Below, piece after piece: positions 9,269-17,336 of a stretch of DNA of 64,000 bases. This stretch comes from Paenibacillus sp. 1781tsa1. GTDB taxonomy: Bacteria > Bacillota > Bacilli > Paenibacillales > Paenibacillaceae. The stretch is from contig NZ_JAMYWY010000001.1 in NCBI RefSeq assembly GCF_024159265.1, forward strand, positions 2,790,001-2,854,000, given 5' to 3'. The notes below the pieces were generated by a model. The model made no database searches. It had not been told where the DNA came from and was given only the letters and a program-made list of their open reading frames with translations. Position numbers and translations under genes: made by a program. Each line of letters starts with the position of its first letter. The stretch's first letter is position 1.

Positions 9269-9435
9269 GTTCAAAAAGTCCGCTTTTGATTACGAAGGAT
9301 GCCTAATGGCATCATCAGCATCGAATATGGAATTCAGCCGAAATGTCCGTTGCTCACGTAGCTCTATCTACGCTCCGCTACTCCATTTCTAGCTTCATTC
9401 CATCTTCTTGGTACTGAAAACCGGTCTTTTTGAAC
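9269..9435. repeat. Dispersed inverted-repeat element, full-length copy A
   Basis: A 167-bp element with 25-bp terminal inverted repeats at 9269-9293 and 9411-9435 (21 of 25 match, starting GTTCAAAAAG). Related termini occur at 14581-14625 and 21479-21510 in this window, which shows it is a dispersed family. No coding capacity is visible, so it is MITE-like. No clear target duplication was seen. Confidence 0.65.
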
Positions 9436-9473
9436 ATGTATTGTAAGTGTATTGAAATTAGGAGGGAATACGT

Positions 9474-9752
9474 ATGGAATGCAGGGCAGGCTGTGCCGCA
9501 TGTTGTATCGCGATTTCTATATCATCACCGATACCGGGCATGGCTCATGGCAAGCCGGCAGGTGTACGTTGTGTGCAGCTTACGGATGATAATCGCTGCG
9601 GAATTTTTGGCCAAAAAGATCGTCCTGCCGTATGCAGTGGATTGCAGGCTGAGGAAGAGATGTGTGGTAGCACCGATCAGGAAGCCTTTGATATTCTAAC
9701 CTGGTTGGAACAAGAAACTGCACCGACTGTCATTGCACCGAAAGTAGTTTGA
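9474..9752 (+). CDS. YkgJ-type cysteine-cluster protein
   Basis: Small protein of 92 aa with the N-terminal cysteine pattern C-x3-C-x2-CC (Cys3, Cys7, Cys10, Cys11) and four more cysteines downstream (in RCVQL, RCGIF, AVCSG and MCGS). This is the layout of the YkgJ/UPF0153 family, thought to bind zinc or an iron-sulfur centre; the biochemical role is not known. The ATG at 9474 follows AGGAGGG at good spacing. A longer overlapping frame from 9430 is a shadow. It begins 38 bp after the repeat element. Confidence 0.85.
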   Translation: MECRAGCAACCIAISISSPIPGMAHGKPAGVRCVQLTDDNRCGIFGQKDRPAVCSGLQAEEEMCGSTDQEAFDILTWLEQETAPTVIAPKVV

Positions 9753-9829
9753 GTGGCTTGTTTTAATTAAATAGGATAATTATACTTAATATGGAAGAAG
9801 GTTGATCAGGGAGAGGAGACTTGCATACC

Positions 9830-10033
9830 GTGGGACTTGTTAAACGTTTTGTAGTGGTTATTGTGAATATGATCGGAGAGTTATGGATGGGGGTTTACCG
9901 ACGTAACTCGGATTATTATGACTATCAGACTTCGGAGTCCAAAAGTAAGATTGGCTATTATGCATTTATTATTGGGGCGACGGTAATTACGGTGGGCATT
10001 GTGGGCTGGATGTACAACCGAATGTATTCATGA
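9830..10033 (+). CDS. Small membrane protein, unknown function
   Basis: A 67-aa protein (70 aa if it starts at TTG 9821). The N-terminus GLVKRFVVVIVNMIGELWMGVYRR is hydrophobic and could form an amphipathic or membrane helix; a polar stretch rich in Tyr, Ser and Asp follows; residues from YYAFIIGATV to GWMY form a clear membrane segment near the C-terminus. GAGAGGAG at 9811-9818 is too close to the TTG (2 nt), so the GTG at 9830 is preferred. I do not recognise the family. It ends before a terminator shared with the opposite gene. Confidence 0.6.
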   Translation: MGLVKRFVVVIVNMIGELWMGVYRRNSDYYDYQTSESKSKIGYYAFIIGATVITVGIVGWMYNRMYS

Positions 10034-10094
10034 GTAGTCATTTCGGTTATAATCGAACATGCCAAATGCCGCTGAAGTGAAGTCTGTACAAATA

Positions 10095-10139
10095 AAAGAG
10101 AGTATCCGCAGGATGTGATATCAAGAGGGTACTCTCTTT
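10095..10139. terminator. Stem-loop terminator between convergent genes
   Basis: A 13-bp stem (10095-10107 with 10127-10139, AAAGAGAGTA/TACTCTCTTT at its base) lies between two converging genes. Flanking A and T runs are short, so it may serve both strands weakly. Confidence 0.7.
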
Positions 10140-10164
10140 GGCATGGGATCAGGCAGGAATATAA

Positions 10165-11280
10165 TCATTCTAGACTAGGATATTCTTTCTTTTCTTTCAA
10201 CATATGTACGAGAATCATCTTCAGTACGGAAGAGACGATGAAGAAAATAAACAAGATGCGGAACAATTGATACCCGGATACAACGGAAAGGTCGGCATTC
10301 ACTTCATGTGCCATGATACTCATCTGATCCATCCCGCCAGGGGCCATACTGAGTAGTGAGGTTGCCGCAGTGAGGGAGAACACATTCATTAACAGATAAC
10401 TCAATCCAAGCGCACCAACAATGAGCAGTACACTACTCATCACCGCTAGCGTGACAGTCTGTGTCTTGCGTTGCAACTGTTCCGGCTTGAGCATCAGCCC
10501 AACGTGACTGCCAATCATCAATTGCGATACATTTAGCAGGGAAGTTGGAAGACTGGGCGTATGCAGTGCTGTACTTAATTGAATGACACACATGACGATC
10601 ATGGGACCCAGCATAAAGGCCGTTGGAAACCGGAGTTTGCGTGCAATCCAAGCACCAGCCACACAGAGCGGAGCGTAGAGGAGAATCTCGGGGAAAAGGG
10701 CACCCCACGTTGCTGCATCAATGAACGGATGATCCGAACCGCCACCTGCTGTGCCTGCAATCCACGGACTGAATAGCAGGAACGGCACACAGAAGACAAT
10801 CATGATCAGTCGAGTCACCTGCAAAAAGGTAACCAGCGTCAGATTGATGGATTTCATCTCTTCTGCAAGGGACACCATCTGGGACAGTCCTCCTGGGATG
10901 CTTCCAACCAGCAGGGAGGGGAAGTCAAAGTCGGTTACCTTTGAAGCGATGTAGGCCGTAATTACACACAATCCGATTAACAGCAAGGTCATCAGCAGCA
11001 TCATGGGAAGTTGTTGCAGAATGCCGTGCAGTGCCTCTTCTGTTAAGGTGAGTCCAATCGAATAGCCAACAATCAGAATGCCATAGTCTCGAATGGAGGC
11101 GGGCCACATGAGTGGCCATTTGGCAACTTGGGAACCAAGCAGCATGAATACCATTGGCCCGAGCAACCACGGAATCGGTGTATGAATGGCTGTGAACAGC
11201 AATCCACCAAGAACAGAGACACCCAGACTAAGAAAAAACCGAAAGACAACATAGGAACCAAGCTTGCGCATCAGTTCCAT
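10165..11280 (-). CDS. AbrB-family membrane protein (ammonia monooxygenase-like, PF05145 type)
   Basis: Integral membrane protein of 371 aa made of two similar halves. Each half has the run typical of the AbrB duplication family, for example TPIPWLLGPM near residue 32 and FPTAFMLGPMIVM in the second half, and GSIPGGLSQM and SMAPGGMDQM as matching later motifs. About ten membrane segments are expected. The family is often mislabelled as a transcription regulator or ammonia monooxygenase; it is a putative transporter with unknown substrate. It is the last of three minus-strand genes (methyltransferase, MFS, this) that run away from a LysR regulator. Confidence 0.85.
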   Translation of the reverse strand: MELMRKLGSYVVFRFFLSLGVSVLGGLLFTAIHTPIPWLLGPMVFMLLGSQVAKWPLMWPASIRDYGILIVGYSIGLTLTEEALHGILQQLPMMLLMTLLLIGLCVITAYIASKVTDFDFPSLLVGSIPGGLSQMVSLAEEMKSINLTLVTFLQVTRLIMIVFCVPFLLFSPWIAGTAGGGSDHPFIDAATWGALFPEILLYAPLCVAGAWIARKLRFPTAFMLGPMIVMCVIQLSTALHTPSLPTSLLNVSQLMIGSHVGLMLKPEQLQRKTQTVTLAVMSSVLLIVGALGLSYLLMNVFSLTAATSLLSMAPGGMDQMSIMAHEVNADLSVVSGYQLFRILFIFFIVSSVLKMILVHMLKEKKEYPSLE

Positions 11281-11424
11281 TTGTTTAGCCTACCGGTTGA
11301 ATGACGGGGTATGAGATACAGGTATTCATTCAGGTTCAATGAAGGATTCATGTTCATGTGTGATCACTCCTGATGATGAGATACGTTGCTTATCTGTGGA
11401 ACAACCAGGCTGTTATTGTCCTGC

Positions 11425-12738
11425 TCATGCTTCTCCTGCAAGAGTAGCAGCGGAAGGTTTGGGTTCTCTGAACATTACATAGTACATCAATGATGAAATG
11501 ACATATAAACTGCCTGTGATGCTGAATGTGATCGCGTAACCCCAGTACGTTCCGTACGTGGTGACCAGATAGGATTGAACAGGGCCCATGGTAGCCCATC
11601 CAATCATGAAAGCAGTCTGCATCAGTGAATTGGCGATCCCCCGGCGTTTGTCGGAGATCCGATCCACCAGTATGGCTGAATGAATAGGATTGGCTGCATT
11701 CATCAACGCTTGTCTGAATAAGAAACTCAGTGAAGCGATGAACAACAGATTGGTGAAGCCCGTTAATAGAAGGAAGGGCAGCGACATCACCTGGAAAATG
11801 ACAACGGCTCGTACGCTCCCGACCCTTGCGGCCAGGGTAGGGCCAATCAGCATGGATACAATCGTCATAATCTGACCAAGTGCAATCAGCAGACTCATCC
11901 CACTCAGAGATACCGAGAAGCGATTGGTGAAATACAGATTCAGGTATGGGACAACCAGTCCTGAACCTAATCCGATTAATAACTGGGTTACTACAAACTG
12001 ACCAATCAGTCGGGAATCTTTTTTCTTGGTGACTGAATCATTCGTGCTTGGGGTATTCGTCAAACGTTCTTTAAGATCCGCATTGGGTTGAAGATCAGAT
12101 TGCGCCGATGTTGTTGTCTGCGGAGCGGCCTTGTCTTCGGTTACAAATAACAGTGGAATGAACGCAGCGAGTGTTGCTGCACCACCAACAAATAATACCG
12201 TCTGAAGTCCTGTCACTTTGGCGAGTCCTGCCGTATGTAACAAATCTGCGAATACACCGCCACCCAGGCTACCAAGTACCTGGGAAGCGAGCACAAGAGA
12301 TGAATAATAACTGAACATCTTCAGCCGCTGGCTTTTCTTGACGTTTTCCGCTAGATAAGGAATGGCCAGTACTTGGAATACACCAGCGAAAAGGCCAGAA
12401 AATACCGCGAACCAGATCAGTCCTGTAGCTGAATAATCAAAGGAGCGTCCGATCAGGAAGATTCCGCTGAATAACGCCCCGGCAATGAGCAGCCGCTTGC
12501 GACTGAACAGATCACCGCATAGACCGATAGGAACAAACATTATGGCTGTTGCGAGTGATTGAATACTTACGATCTGGCCGTTCATTGTATCATTATAGCC
12601 CAGCCCCTGAATGTACAGATTGTACAAGACAGAGAACATGCCATTTCCGATCTGATACAGAATGCTTGCCAGGAAAAAAAGTTGAATATTGCGGGACCAG
12701 CCGCGAATTTCAGCATGAATCTGTTGTAAAACTCTCAA
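11425..12738 (-). CDS. Major facilitator superfamily transporter
   Basis: Twelve-helix MFS permease of 437 aa. The loop between helices 2 and 3 contains GDLFSRKRLLIAG, close to the MFS signature, and the central loop (about residues 205-245) is polar with poly-Gln/Thr/Ser composition, as usual between the two six-helix halves. Start is TTG at 12738, preceded by GGGGGGAA six bases away. Efflux of a small molecule is the likely role but no substrate can be named. It is 77 bp downstream of the O-methyltransferase on the same strand. Confidence 0.85.
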   Translation of the reverse strand: MRVLQQIHAEIRGWSRNIQLFFLASILYQIGNGMFSVLYNLYIQGLGYNDTMNGQIVSIQSLATAIMFVPIGLCGDLFSRKRLLIAGALFSGIFLIGRSFDYSATGLIWFAVFSGLFAGVFQVLAIPYLAENVKKSQRLKMFSYYSSLVLASQVLGSLGGGVFADLLHTAGLAKVTGLQTVLFVGGAATLAAFIPLLFVTEDKAAPQTTTSAQSDLQPNADLKERLTNTPSTNDSVTKKKDSRLIGQFVVTQLLIGLGSGLVVPYLNLYFTNRFSVSLSGMSLLIALGQIMTIVSMLIGPTLAARVGSVRAVVIFQVMSLPFLLLTGFTNLLFIASLSFLFRQALMNAANPIHSAILVDRISDKRRGIANSLMQTAFMIGWATMGPVQSYLVTTYGTYWGYAITFSITGSLYVISSLMYYVMFREPKPSAATLAGEA

Positions 12739-12815
12739 GTGGTTCCCCCCAGTCTGCCTGTGCAGTCATTCCAGTTTAACAGGAAAGGGGAATTTGCGGA
12801 AGAATTGACCACTGT

Positions 12816-13520
12816 TTATTTTGGTTCAGGGACATCCGTTACACGAGCAATGACGAATCCATCGTAACCTTTGCTACCCACCGTTTGCAGTGCTGTAGCT
12901 TCAAGCCGGGGGTGATCCGCGATTAACTGCAGGAATGATCGAACGCCTTGAACTCTGGGGTCCGTGCTGTCCGTGCGAATCACTTCACCGTCTCTGACGA
13001 TATTGTCACCAATAATAAGACTCCCCGGACGAGTCAGTCGCATGGCCCATCTCAGATAATCGGGATTACTTGGTTTGTCAGCATCGATGAAGATCATATC
13101 AAACGGTTCCCTGTATTCTTCCTGAACATCTGGAAGGGTGGTTAAGGCAGGGCCAACTCTCAGGTCAACCTTGTGCATAAGTCCTGCACGTGTGAGATTG
13201 GTTCGAGCCAAGTCCGCGTGGCGTGATTCCGATTCCAGGGAGACGATACGTCCGTGTTCAGGCAGCGCTCTTGCCATCCAGATGGTACTATAGCCGCCCA
13301 GTGTGCCGATTTCAAGTACACGGGATGCACCTTGGATTTGAAGAAGGAGCTGGAGTAACTTTCCTTGATTGGGTGTTACGTCATGAGCGGGCAGTCCAGC
13401 TTCGGCATTGGTTTGCAATGTTTGCTCCAGCAGGGAATCGGAGGGGATCAGCAGATCGTTCATGTAGTCATCGACTTGAGTCCAGGTATGCTGTAGTTGG
13501 TTCGTATTTGTATTTTTCAT
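12816..13520 (-). CDS. SAM-dependent O-methyltransferase (family 3, COG4122)
   Basis: Soluble methyltransferase of 234 aa that transfers a methyl group from SAM to a hydroxyl, often of a catechol or caffeoyl type compound. Motif I VLEIGTLGGYSTIWMA binds SAM, SLESESRHADLAR holds the acidic residue for the ribose, and FIDADKPSN carries the catalytic/metal Asp, followed by GDNIVRDGEV. The ATG at 13520 is chosen because AAGGAAGG lies just upstream on the minus strand (13531-13538); an in-frame ATG 39 bp earlier has no site. Divergent from the LysR gene at 13658, so regulation by that protein is likely. Confidence 0.9.
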   Translation of the reverse strand: MKNTNTNQLQHTWTQVDDYMNDLLIPSDSLLEQTLQTNAEAGLPAHDVTPNQGKLLQLLLQIQGASRVLEIGTLGGYSTIWMARALPEHGRIVSLESESRHADLARTNLTRAGLMHKVDLRVGPALTTLPDVQEEYREPFDMIFIDADKPSNPDYLRWAMRLTRPGSLIIGDNIVRDGEVIRTDSTDPRVQGVRSFLQLIADHPRLEATALQTVGSKGYDGFVIARVTDVPEPK

Positions 13521-13657
13521 CTTCAATGTTCCTTCCTTGGTTCTTGTATTGGATTTCATAATTCAACTATAGATGGAGCAGAAGTATAAATAAAATATAT
13601 ATTATGTATGTTATTATAAATTTAAGTTATGTATTTGACGTGGAAGAGGTGTAACAC
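13521..13657. promoter_or_regulatory. Divergent intergenic region, probable LysR-type operator
   Basis: The 137-bp gap separates the divergent methyltransferase and LysR genes. Its centre (about 13585-13625) is very AT-rich with overlapping ATATAT and TTATNNNATAA-like partial dyads, as expected for a T-N11-A LysR site. No single operator can be fixed by eye. Confidence 0.35.
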
Positions 13658-14554
13658 ATGAATCTGCATGGATTACGATTATTTCATGCCATCGTGAGAT
13701 ATGGCGGGGTCACTCGTGCCGCAGAGGAACTGAACATTAGTCAGCCTGCTGTATCTTCCCAGGTGAAAAAGTTTGAACGTGAATTGGGAATTCAGCTTTT
13801 TGTTTCGGAGGGGAGAAGACTGGTGCTTACGGATGCCGGGATACAGTTAACTGGTTATGCAGAACGTCTATTCTTGCTGGAGCAGGATGTCGAGAATTTT
13901 GTGCAGGATTTTCGGGAGGGTAAGAAAGGACTGATACGTCTTACAGCAACCTATTTGCCTTCAAATTTTCTGTTGCCAAGCTGGATTGCGCGGTTCAAGC
14001 AAATGCACGAGGATGTGGAGATTGTTGTGAGCACAACCAACACCCGGATGGCATTTGACCAGTTACTTCGCTATGAGGCAGAGATTGCAGTGTATGGTGG
14101 GAGTGGTATTACACATGTGGGTGTCCAATGGGACGAATTGTTTGACGATGAGATGTGGTTTGTTGTGCATCCAGACCATCCGTATGCGGGAAAAGAAATC
14201 GAGCTGCATGAGATGATGGCAGAACCGTTCATCATGCGCGAAGAAGGCAGTGCTACTCGTGAGCGACTCGTATCCCTATGCACAACCAATAACCTGGCCG
14301 CTCCCCGCATTGCGCTTCAGTTCAACGGGCTGAATGAAACGATCAGTGCGGTGAAGGCAGGTTATGGGGCCAACTTTATATCTTCTTTGGTTGTGAAGGA
14401 AGATGTGCGGCAAGGTAAGCTAGCACGTGTGTTCGTTCGAGGAGTACAGCTGAGAAATACGGTTGCCGTATGTACACGAGCAGGGGAAGTGTTGTCACCT
14501 GCTGCACAGCATCTGGTCAAGTTTATTCGGCAAGAAGCGTCTTTGATGAAATAA
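13658..14554 (+). CDS. LysR-family transcriptional regulator
   Basis: DNA-binding regulator of 298 aa. The N-terminal winged helix-turn-helix is clear: LRLFHAIVRYGGVTRAAEELNISQPAVSSQVKKFE, with the recognition helix around residues 29-45, followed by the LysR effector-binding domain from about residue 90. AGAGGTG precedes the ATG. It lies opposite the O-methyltransferase-MFS-AbrB gene row and probably controls it in response to a small ligand. It is followed by a short repeat remnant. Confidence 0.92.
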   Translation: MNLHGLRLFHAIVRYGGVTRAAEELNISQPAVSSQVKKFERELGIQLFVSEGRRLVLTDAGIQLTGYAERLFLLEQDVENFVQDFREGKKGLIRLTATYLPSNFLLPSWIARFKQMHEDVEIVVSTTNTRMAFDQLLRYEAEIAVYGGSGITHVGVQWDELFDDEMWFVVHPDHPYAGKEIELHEMMAEPFIMREEGSATRERLVSLCTTNNLAAPRIALQFNGLNETISAVKAGYGANFISSLVVKEDVRQGKLARVFVRGVQLRNTVAVCTRAGEVLSPAAQHLVKFIRQEASLMK

Positions 14555-14580
14555 ATAGTGCGATTGTACTTAAAGTACGT

Positions 14581-14625
14581 GTTCAAAAAGACATGTTTTC
14601 AGTACCCTAAAGCGGACTTTTGAAC
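14581..14625. repeat. Internally deleted copy B of the dispersed inverted-repeat family
   Basis: 45 bp consisting of the two element ends joined together: GTTCAAAAAG at 14581 and CTTTTGAAC ending at 14625. The left end continues GTTTTCAGTAC and the right end is the complement of GTTCAAAAGTCCGCTTTAG, so each matches a different end of copy A at 9269-9435. It could also act as a hairpin after the LysR gene. Confidence 0.6.
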
Positions 14626-14658
14626 AACCTTTTAAAAATGAATAGGTTGCTTCTTCAA

Positions 14659-15378
14659 CTATTGGCCTTCACTTTGCTGTGACCTTCCCCATGCATGCAA
14701 CCGGGCGTACAAGGTTACGCCGCCAATGATCAGGACAGGAATCCAGACTGCGATCATGGGTACGTGGTGGAATAGCAGTGCGGCTGCAATGACACCGACC
14801 AAATAGATGACAACAGCACCTGCACGAAGGTAGGCGTCTGTAGACAGGGCTGTGGCTAACGATCGGATATTAGCATGTCGCAGTCTTTTAAGGATGCTCA
14901 CGGTGTCCTCAACCACAGCGGCCAGATTATTGGTTAGCACAGTTGTTGAGATGCCAGCAATTCCAATTCGACGTGCCGCAGTTGTTTGCATTCCCATGGC
15001 AACGGCTAGGATGACAATTAACAGATAGGACAGTTGTTCTGAAAATGGACTAATCATGGCGATCGCAAACAAGAGGAGCAATATGCTTTCAACCGTAAAT
15101 ACGGCGGTGACCTTAGAAGACCAGCCATTTTTGGTCTGCACAGGTCCAACCATATGCGCTGCAATGGCATTGCCCGCAATAAAACCAATGAGCGCAAGCA
15201 ATGAGCGGAGCACAACAAATTCCTGAGCACGGGCAATGGCAATACCCAATAAAACAATATTTCCCGTCATGTTGGCTGTCAGCACATGCCCCAGTCCCAG
15301 ATATCCGATCACATCCACCATTCCGGCAGACATACAGAGAAGCAGCATGGCGTATTTTTGGAGGGTGCTTTGATTCAT
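14659..15378 (-). CDS. DUF1275 (YoaK-like) membrane protein
   Basis: Integral membrane protein of 239 aa with about six hydrophobic segments. The opening MLLLCMSAGMVDVIGYLGLGHVLTANMTGNIVLLG is characteristic of the DUF1275/YoaK family, and GMQTTAARRIGIAGISTTVLT is its second conserved block. The family is a putative small-molecule transporter without a known substrate. The ATG follows AAAGGACGG on the minus strand. It lies downstream of the hydrolase at 15463 on the same strand, 84 bp apart. Confidence 0.88.
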   Translation of the reverse strand: MNQSTLQKYAMLLLCMSAGMVDVIGYLGLGHVLTANMTGNIVLLGIAIARAQEFVVLRSLLALIGFIAGNAIAAHMVGPVQTKNGWSSKVTAVFTVESILLLLFAIAMISPFSEQLSYLLIVILAVAMGMQTTAARRIGIAGISTTVLTNNLAAVVEDTVSILKRLRHANIRSLATALSTDAYLRAGAVVIYLVGVIAAALLFHHVPMIAVWIPVLIIGGVTLYARLHAWGRSQQSEGQ

Positions 15379-15462
15379 TCTATCCGTCCTTTCAAAAAAA
15401 CGTAGCCCTTCCAGTATACAGCCATATCCTATGTGTCTTCAAAATGAAATTCTTAGCGCTGG

Positions 15463-16353
15463 CTAAGGTGCAGCGAGCCAATCAAACATATTGTTTACCG
15501 CTGACTCATGTATTTTCTCGTGAAAATGATGATCCTGCCCGCCATAAGCGTGGAATGTGACGTTTGCACCTCGGCGCTTAAGCCAATGATACATTCGGGT
15601 TCCGTGGCTATAATTCACCTGTGTATCTGATGTACCATGCATGATCAGCACCGGACAAGACAGTTTGTTCGCTTTGGATAAGGGAGAACGGGCGAGATAA
15701 GCTTCCGGAGCTGCGCGTGGGGAACCACCTAGGACCCGTTTCAATGTGCGCCTCAGGTCGGTTCGCTCCTGGTAAGTGCGTTCCACATCGGAAACACCAC
15801 TCCAAAGAACCAATTTATGTACTTTATCTGGTCCCTCATTGTAGGCAGTTGCCGTATGTACAGCATTTATGGCCCCACGGGAGAACCCCATTAACGATAT
15901 TCGAGTCGAGTCGGCAAAAGGTAAACGCTGCATCAACCGGTATGCGGCATGCACATCTTCGACATCTTTCCCGCCATACTCGTCACGACCTTCACCACCT
16001 TCGTTGCCACGATAGGATGGGGCGAACACAATATAACCTTTGTGTACAAACTGCTCAAGCCAAACGGTATTTACCCCGCCATAGCTGCCAAGTCCGCCGC
16101 GACAATAGATCAGCACCGGCCACTGTTCTTGTGTATGTGCGATATCATGTGTTTTTGCAGCAGGGTAGTAGCTGGCGAGCGGTTGCAGATGTAGAGACTT
16201 AAGTGTGGAAGTGAAGTCCGGAAAGGTAGATGAGACAGAGCGGGGATAAGAAGATTCATATGTCGTGATATCACGTAATGAACAACCTCGTGGCAGGAAT
16301 AAATATGCTTTAACCCGGAGTGTATCGGATGAATACGTCACTTGATAGAGCAG
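15463..16353 (-). CDS. Alpha/beta hydrolase, prolyl oligopeptidase-like (S9 type)
   Basis: Predicted cytoplasmic hydrolase of about 296 aa. The core motif GFSRGAINAVHTA holds the nucleophile Ser, YCRGGLGSYGG is the oxyanion region, VLIMHGTSDTQVNYSHG carries the Asp, and GGQDHHFHEK the His. These fit dipeptidyl-peptidase/acyl-esterase S9 enzymes. The only usual start is GTG at 16341, but it lacks a close ribosome binding site; AAAGAGGTG (16361-16369, minus strand) sits 7 nt before an in-frame CTG at 16353, which would add LLYQ before VTYSSDTLRVKAYLF. CTG is therefore taken as a tentative start; the end of the gene may be 16341. Confidence 0.8.
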   Translation of the reverse strand: MLYQVTYSSDTLRVKAYLFLPRGCSLRDITTYESSYPRSVSSTFPDFTSTLKSLHLQPLASYYPAAKTHDIAHTQEQWPVLIYCRGGLGSYGGVNTVWLEQFVHKGYIVFAPSYRGNEGGEGRDEYGGKDVEDVHAAYRLMQRLPFADSTRISLMGFSRGAINAVHTATAYNEGPDKVHKLVLWSGVSDVERTYQERTDLRRTLKRVLGGSPRAAPEAYLARSPLSKANKLSCPVLIMHGTSDTQVNYSHGTRMYHWLKRRGANVTFHAYGGQDHHFHEKIHESAVNNMFDWLAAP

Positions 16354-16583
16354 GGAGATCCACCTCTTTTATTAGTAATGAACGGCCCAATGACAGGGAT
16401 GCTTCTATATGATGCTCGTAAAATCATTTCCCATACCTTCCAGGCTAAATCGCCACCCCGAAGGTGAGAAATTCGTTTATTGGCTTCAGATGATTTATAA
16501 TGGTTCAGGAGACATGTGGATTGACCGCTTGTCCTCATATTCATAAAACTAACTTTAGTGTGCAGAAAGAAAGGGAGAAAGCC

Positions 16584-17330
16584 ATGATGAACGCTCCACA
16601 TCCAATCGATCAATTCAAGAAATTTAAATATGAAATTACGAGATTTATGATGATCTATAAATTTGCTCTGGATCAAATGGAGACCAAGATTGAAGTATTG
16701 AAGGAAGAATTCCAGTCTCTGCATGATTACAGTCCAATTGAGCATACAAAGTCCAGACTGAAATCTCCTGAGAGCATTATGAACAAGATGTTCCGTAAAA
16801 ATCATGAGTTAACGTTTGAGAGCATCAAGCAAAATATCAAGGATATCGCCGGGGTACGGATTACATGTTCCTTTATCTCGGACATCTATCGCATTAAGGA
16901 TATGCTGTGCAACCAGAGTGATCTGCGTGTACTGGAGGTCAAAGACTACATCGAGAATCCGAAGCCAAATGGCTATCAGAGCCTTCACCTTCTGGTGGAA
17001 GTGCCTGTATACATGTCCAATGGCGAGGAACGAGCATGTGTGGAGATTCAGATCCGTACAATTGCGATGGATTTCTGGGCGAGTCTGGAGCATAAGATTT
17101 TTTATAAATACAATAAGGATGTTCCCGAGCATTTGACGAGAGAGTTAAAGAGTGCGGCAGATTCTGCAAATGCGCTGGATCAACAGATGGAACGACTTCA
17201 CCGGGAAATTCAGGAGATTAAAGACGCTGAGAACGAACGGGATGAAGAAGAACTGCGCCGTATCATTATTAACAACCAACAGTTCACACTGCCGTCCAAC
17301 CTGCTCAAGCTGCTGGGAAGCGGGGAGTAG
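16584..17330 (+). CDS. Small alarmone synthetase, RelQ/YjbM-like (p)ppGpp synthetase
   Basis: Single-domain GTP pyrophosphokinase of 248 aa that makes (p)ppGpp from ATP and GTP/GDP. The synthetase core is intact: HTKSRLKSPESIMNK near residue 54, GVRITCSFISDIYRI, IENPKPNGYQSLHLLVEVP and EIQIRTIAMDFWASLEHKIFYK. There is no hydrolase or TGS/ACT domain, so it is a small alarmone synthetase. It is about 35 residues longer than B. subtilis YjbM/YwaC, mostly in an acidic coiled C-terminal tail rich in Glu and Arg. Start is ATG 16584 with AAAGGGAG upstream. The next gene begins 6 bp after its stop, so the two are probably co-transcribed. Confidence 0.92.
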   Translation: MMNAPHPIDQFKKFKYEITRFMMIYKFALDQMETKIEVLKEEFQSLHDYSPIEHTKSRLKSPESIMNKMFRKNHELTFESIKQNIKDIAGVRITCSFISDIYRIKDMLCNQSDLRVLEVKDYIENPKPNGYQSLHLLVEVPVYMSNGEERACVEIQIRTIAMDFWASLEHKIFYKYNKDVPEHLTRELKSAADSANALDQQMERLHREIQEIKDAENERDEEELRRIIINNQQFTLPSNLLKLLGSGE

Positions 17331-17336
17331 TCCTCG

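Noticed and set aside
9430..9699. A reading frame overlapping the YkgJ-type protein
   Set aside because: The frame at 9474 has the cysteine pattern and ribosome binding site; this one has neither.
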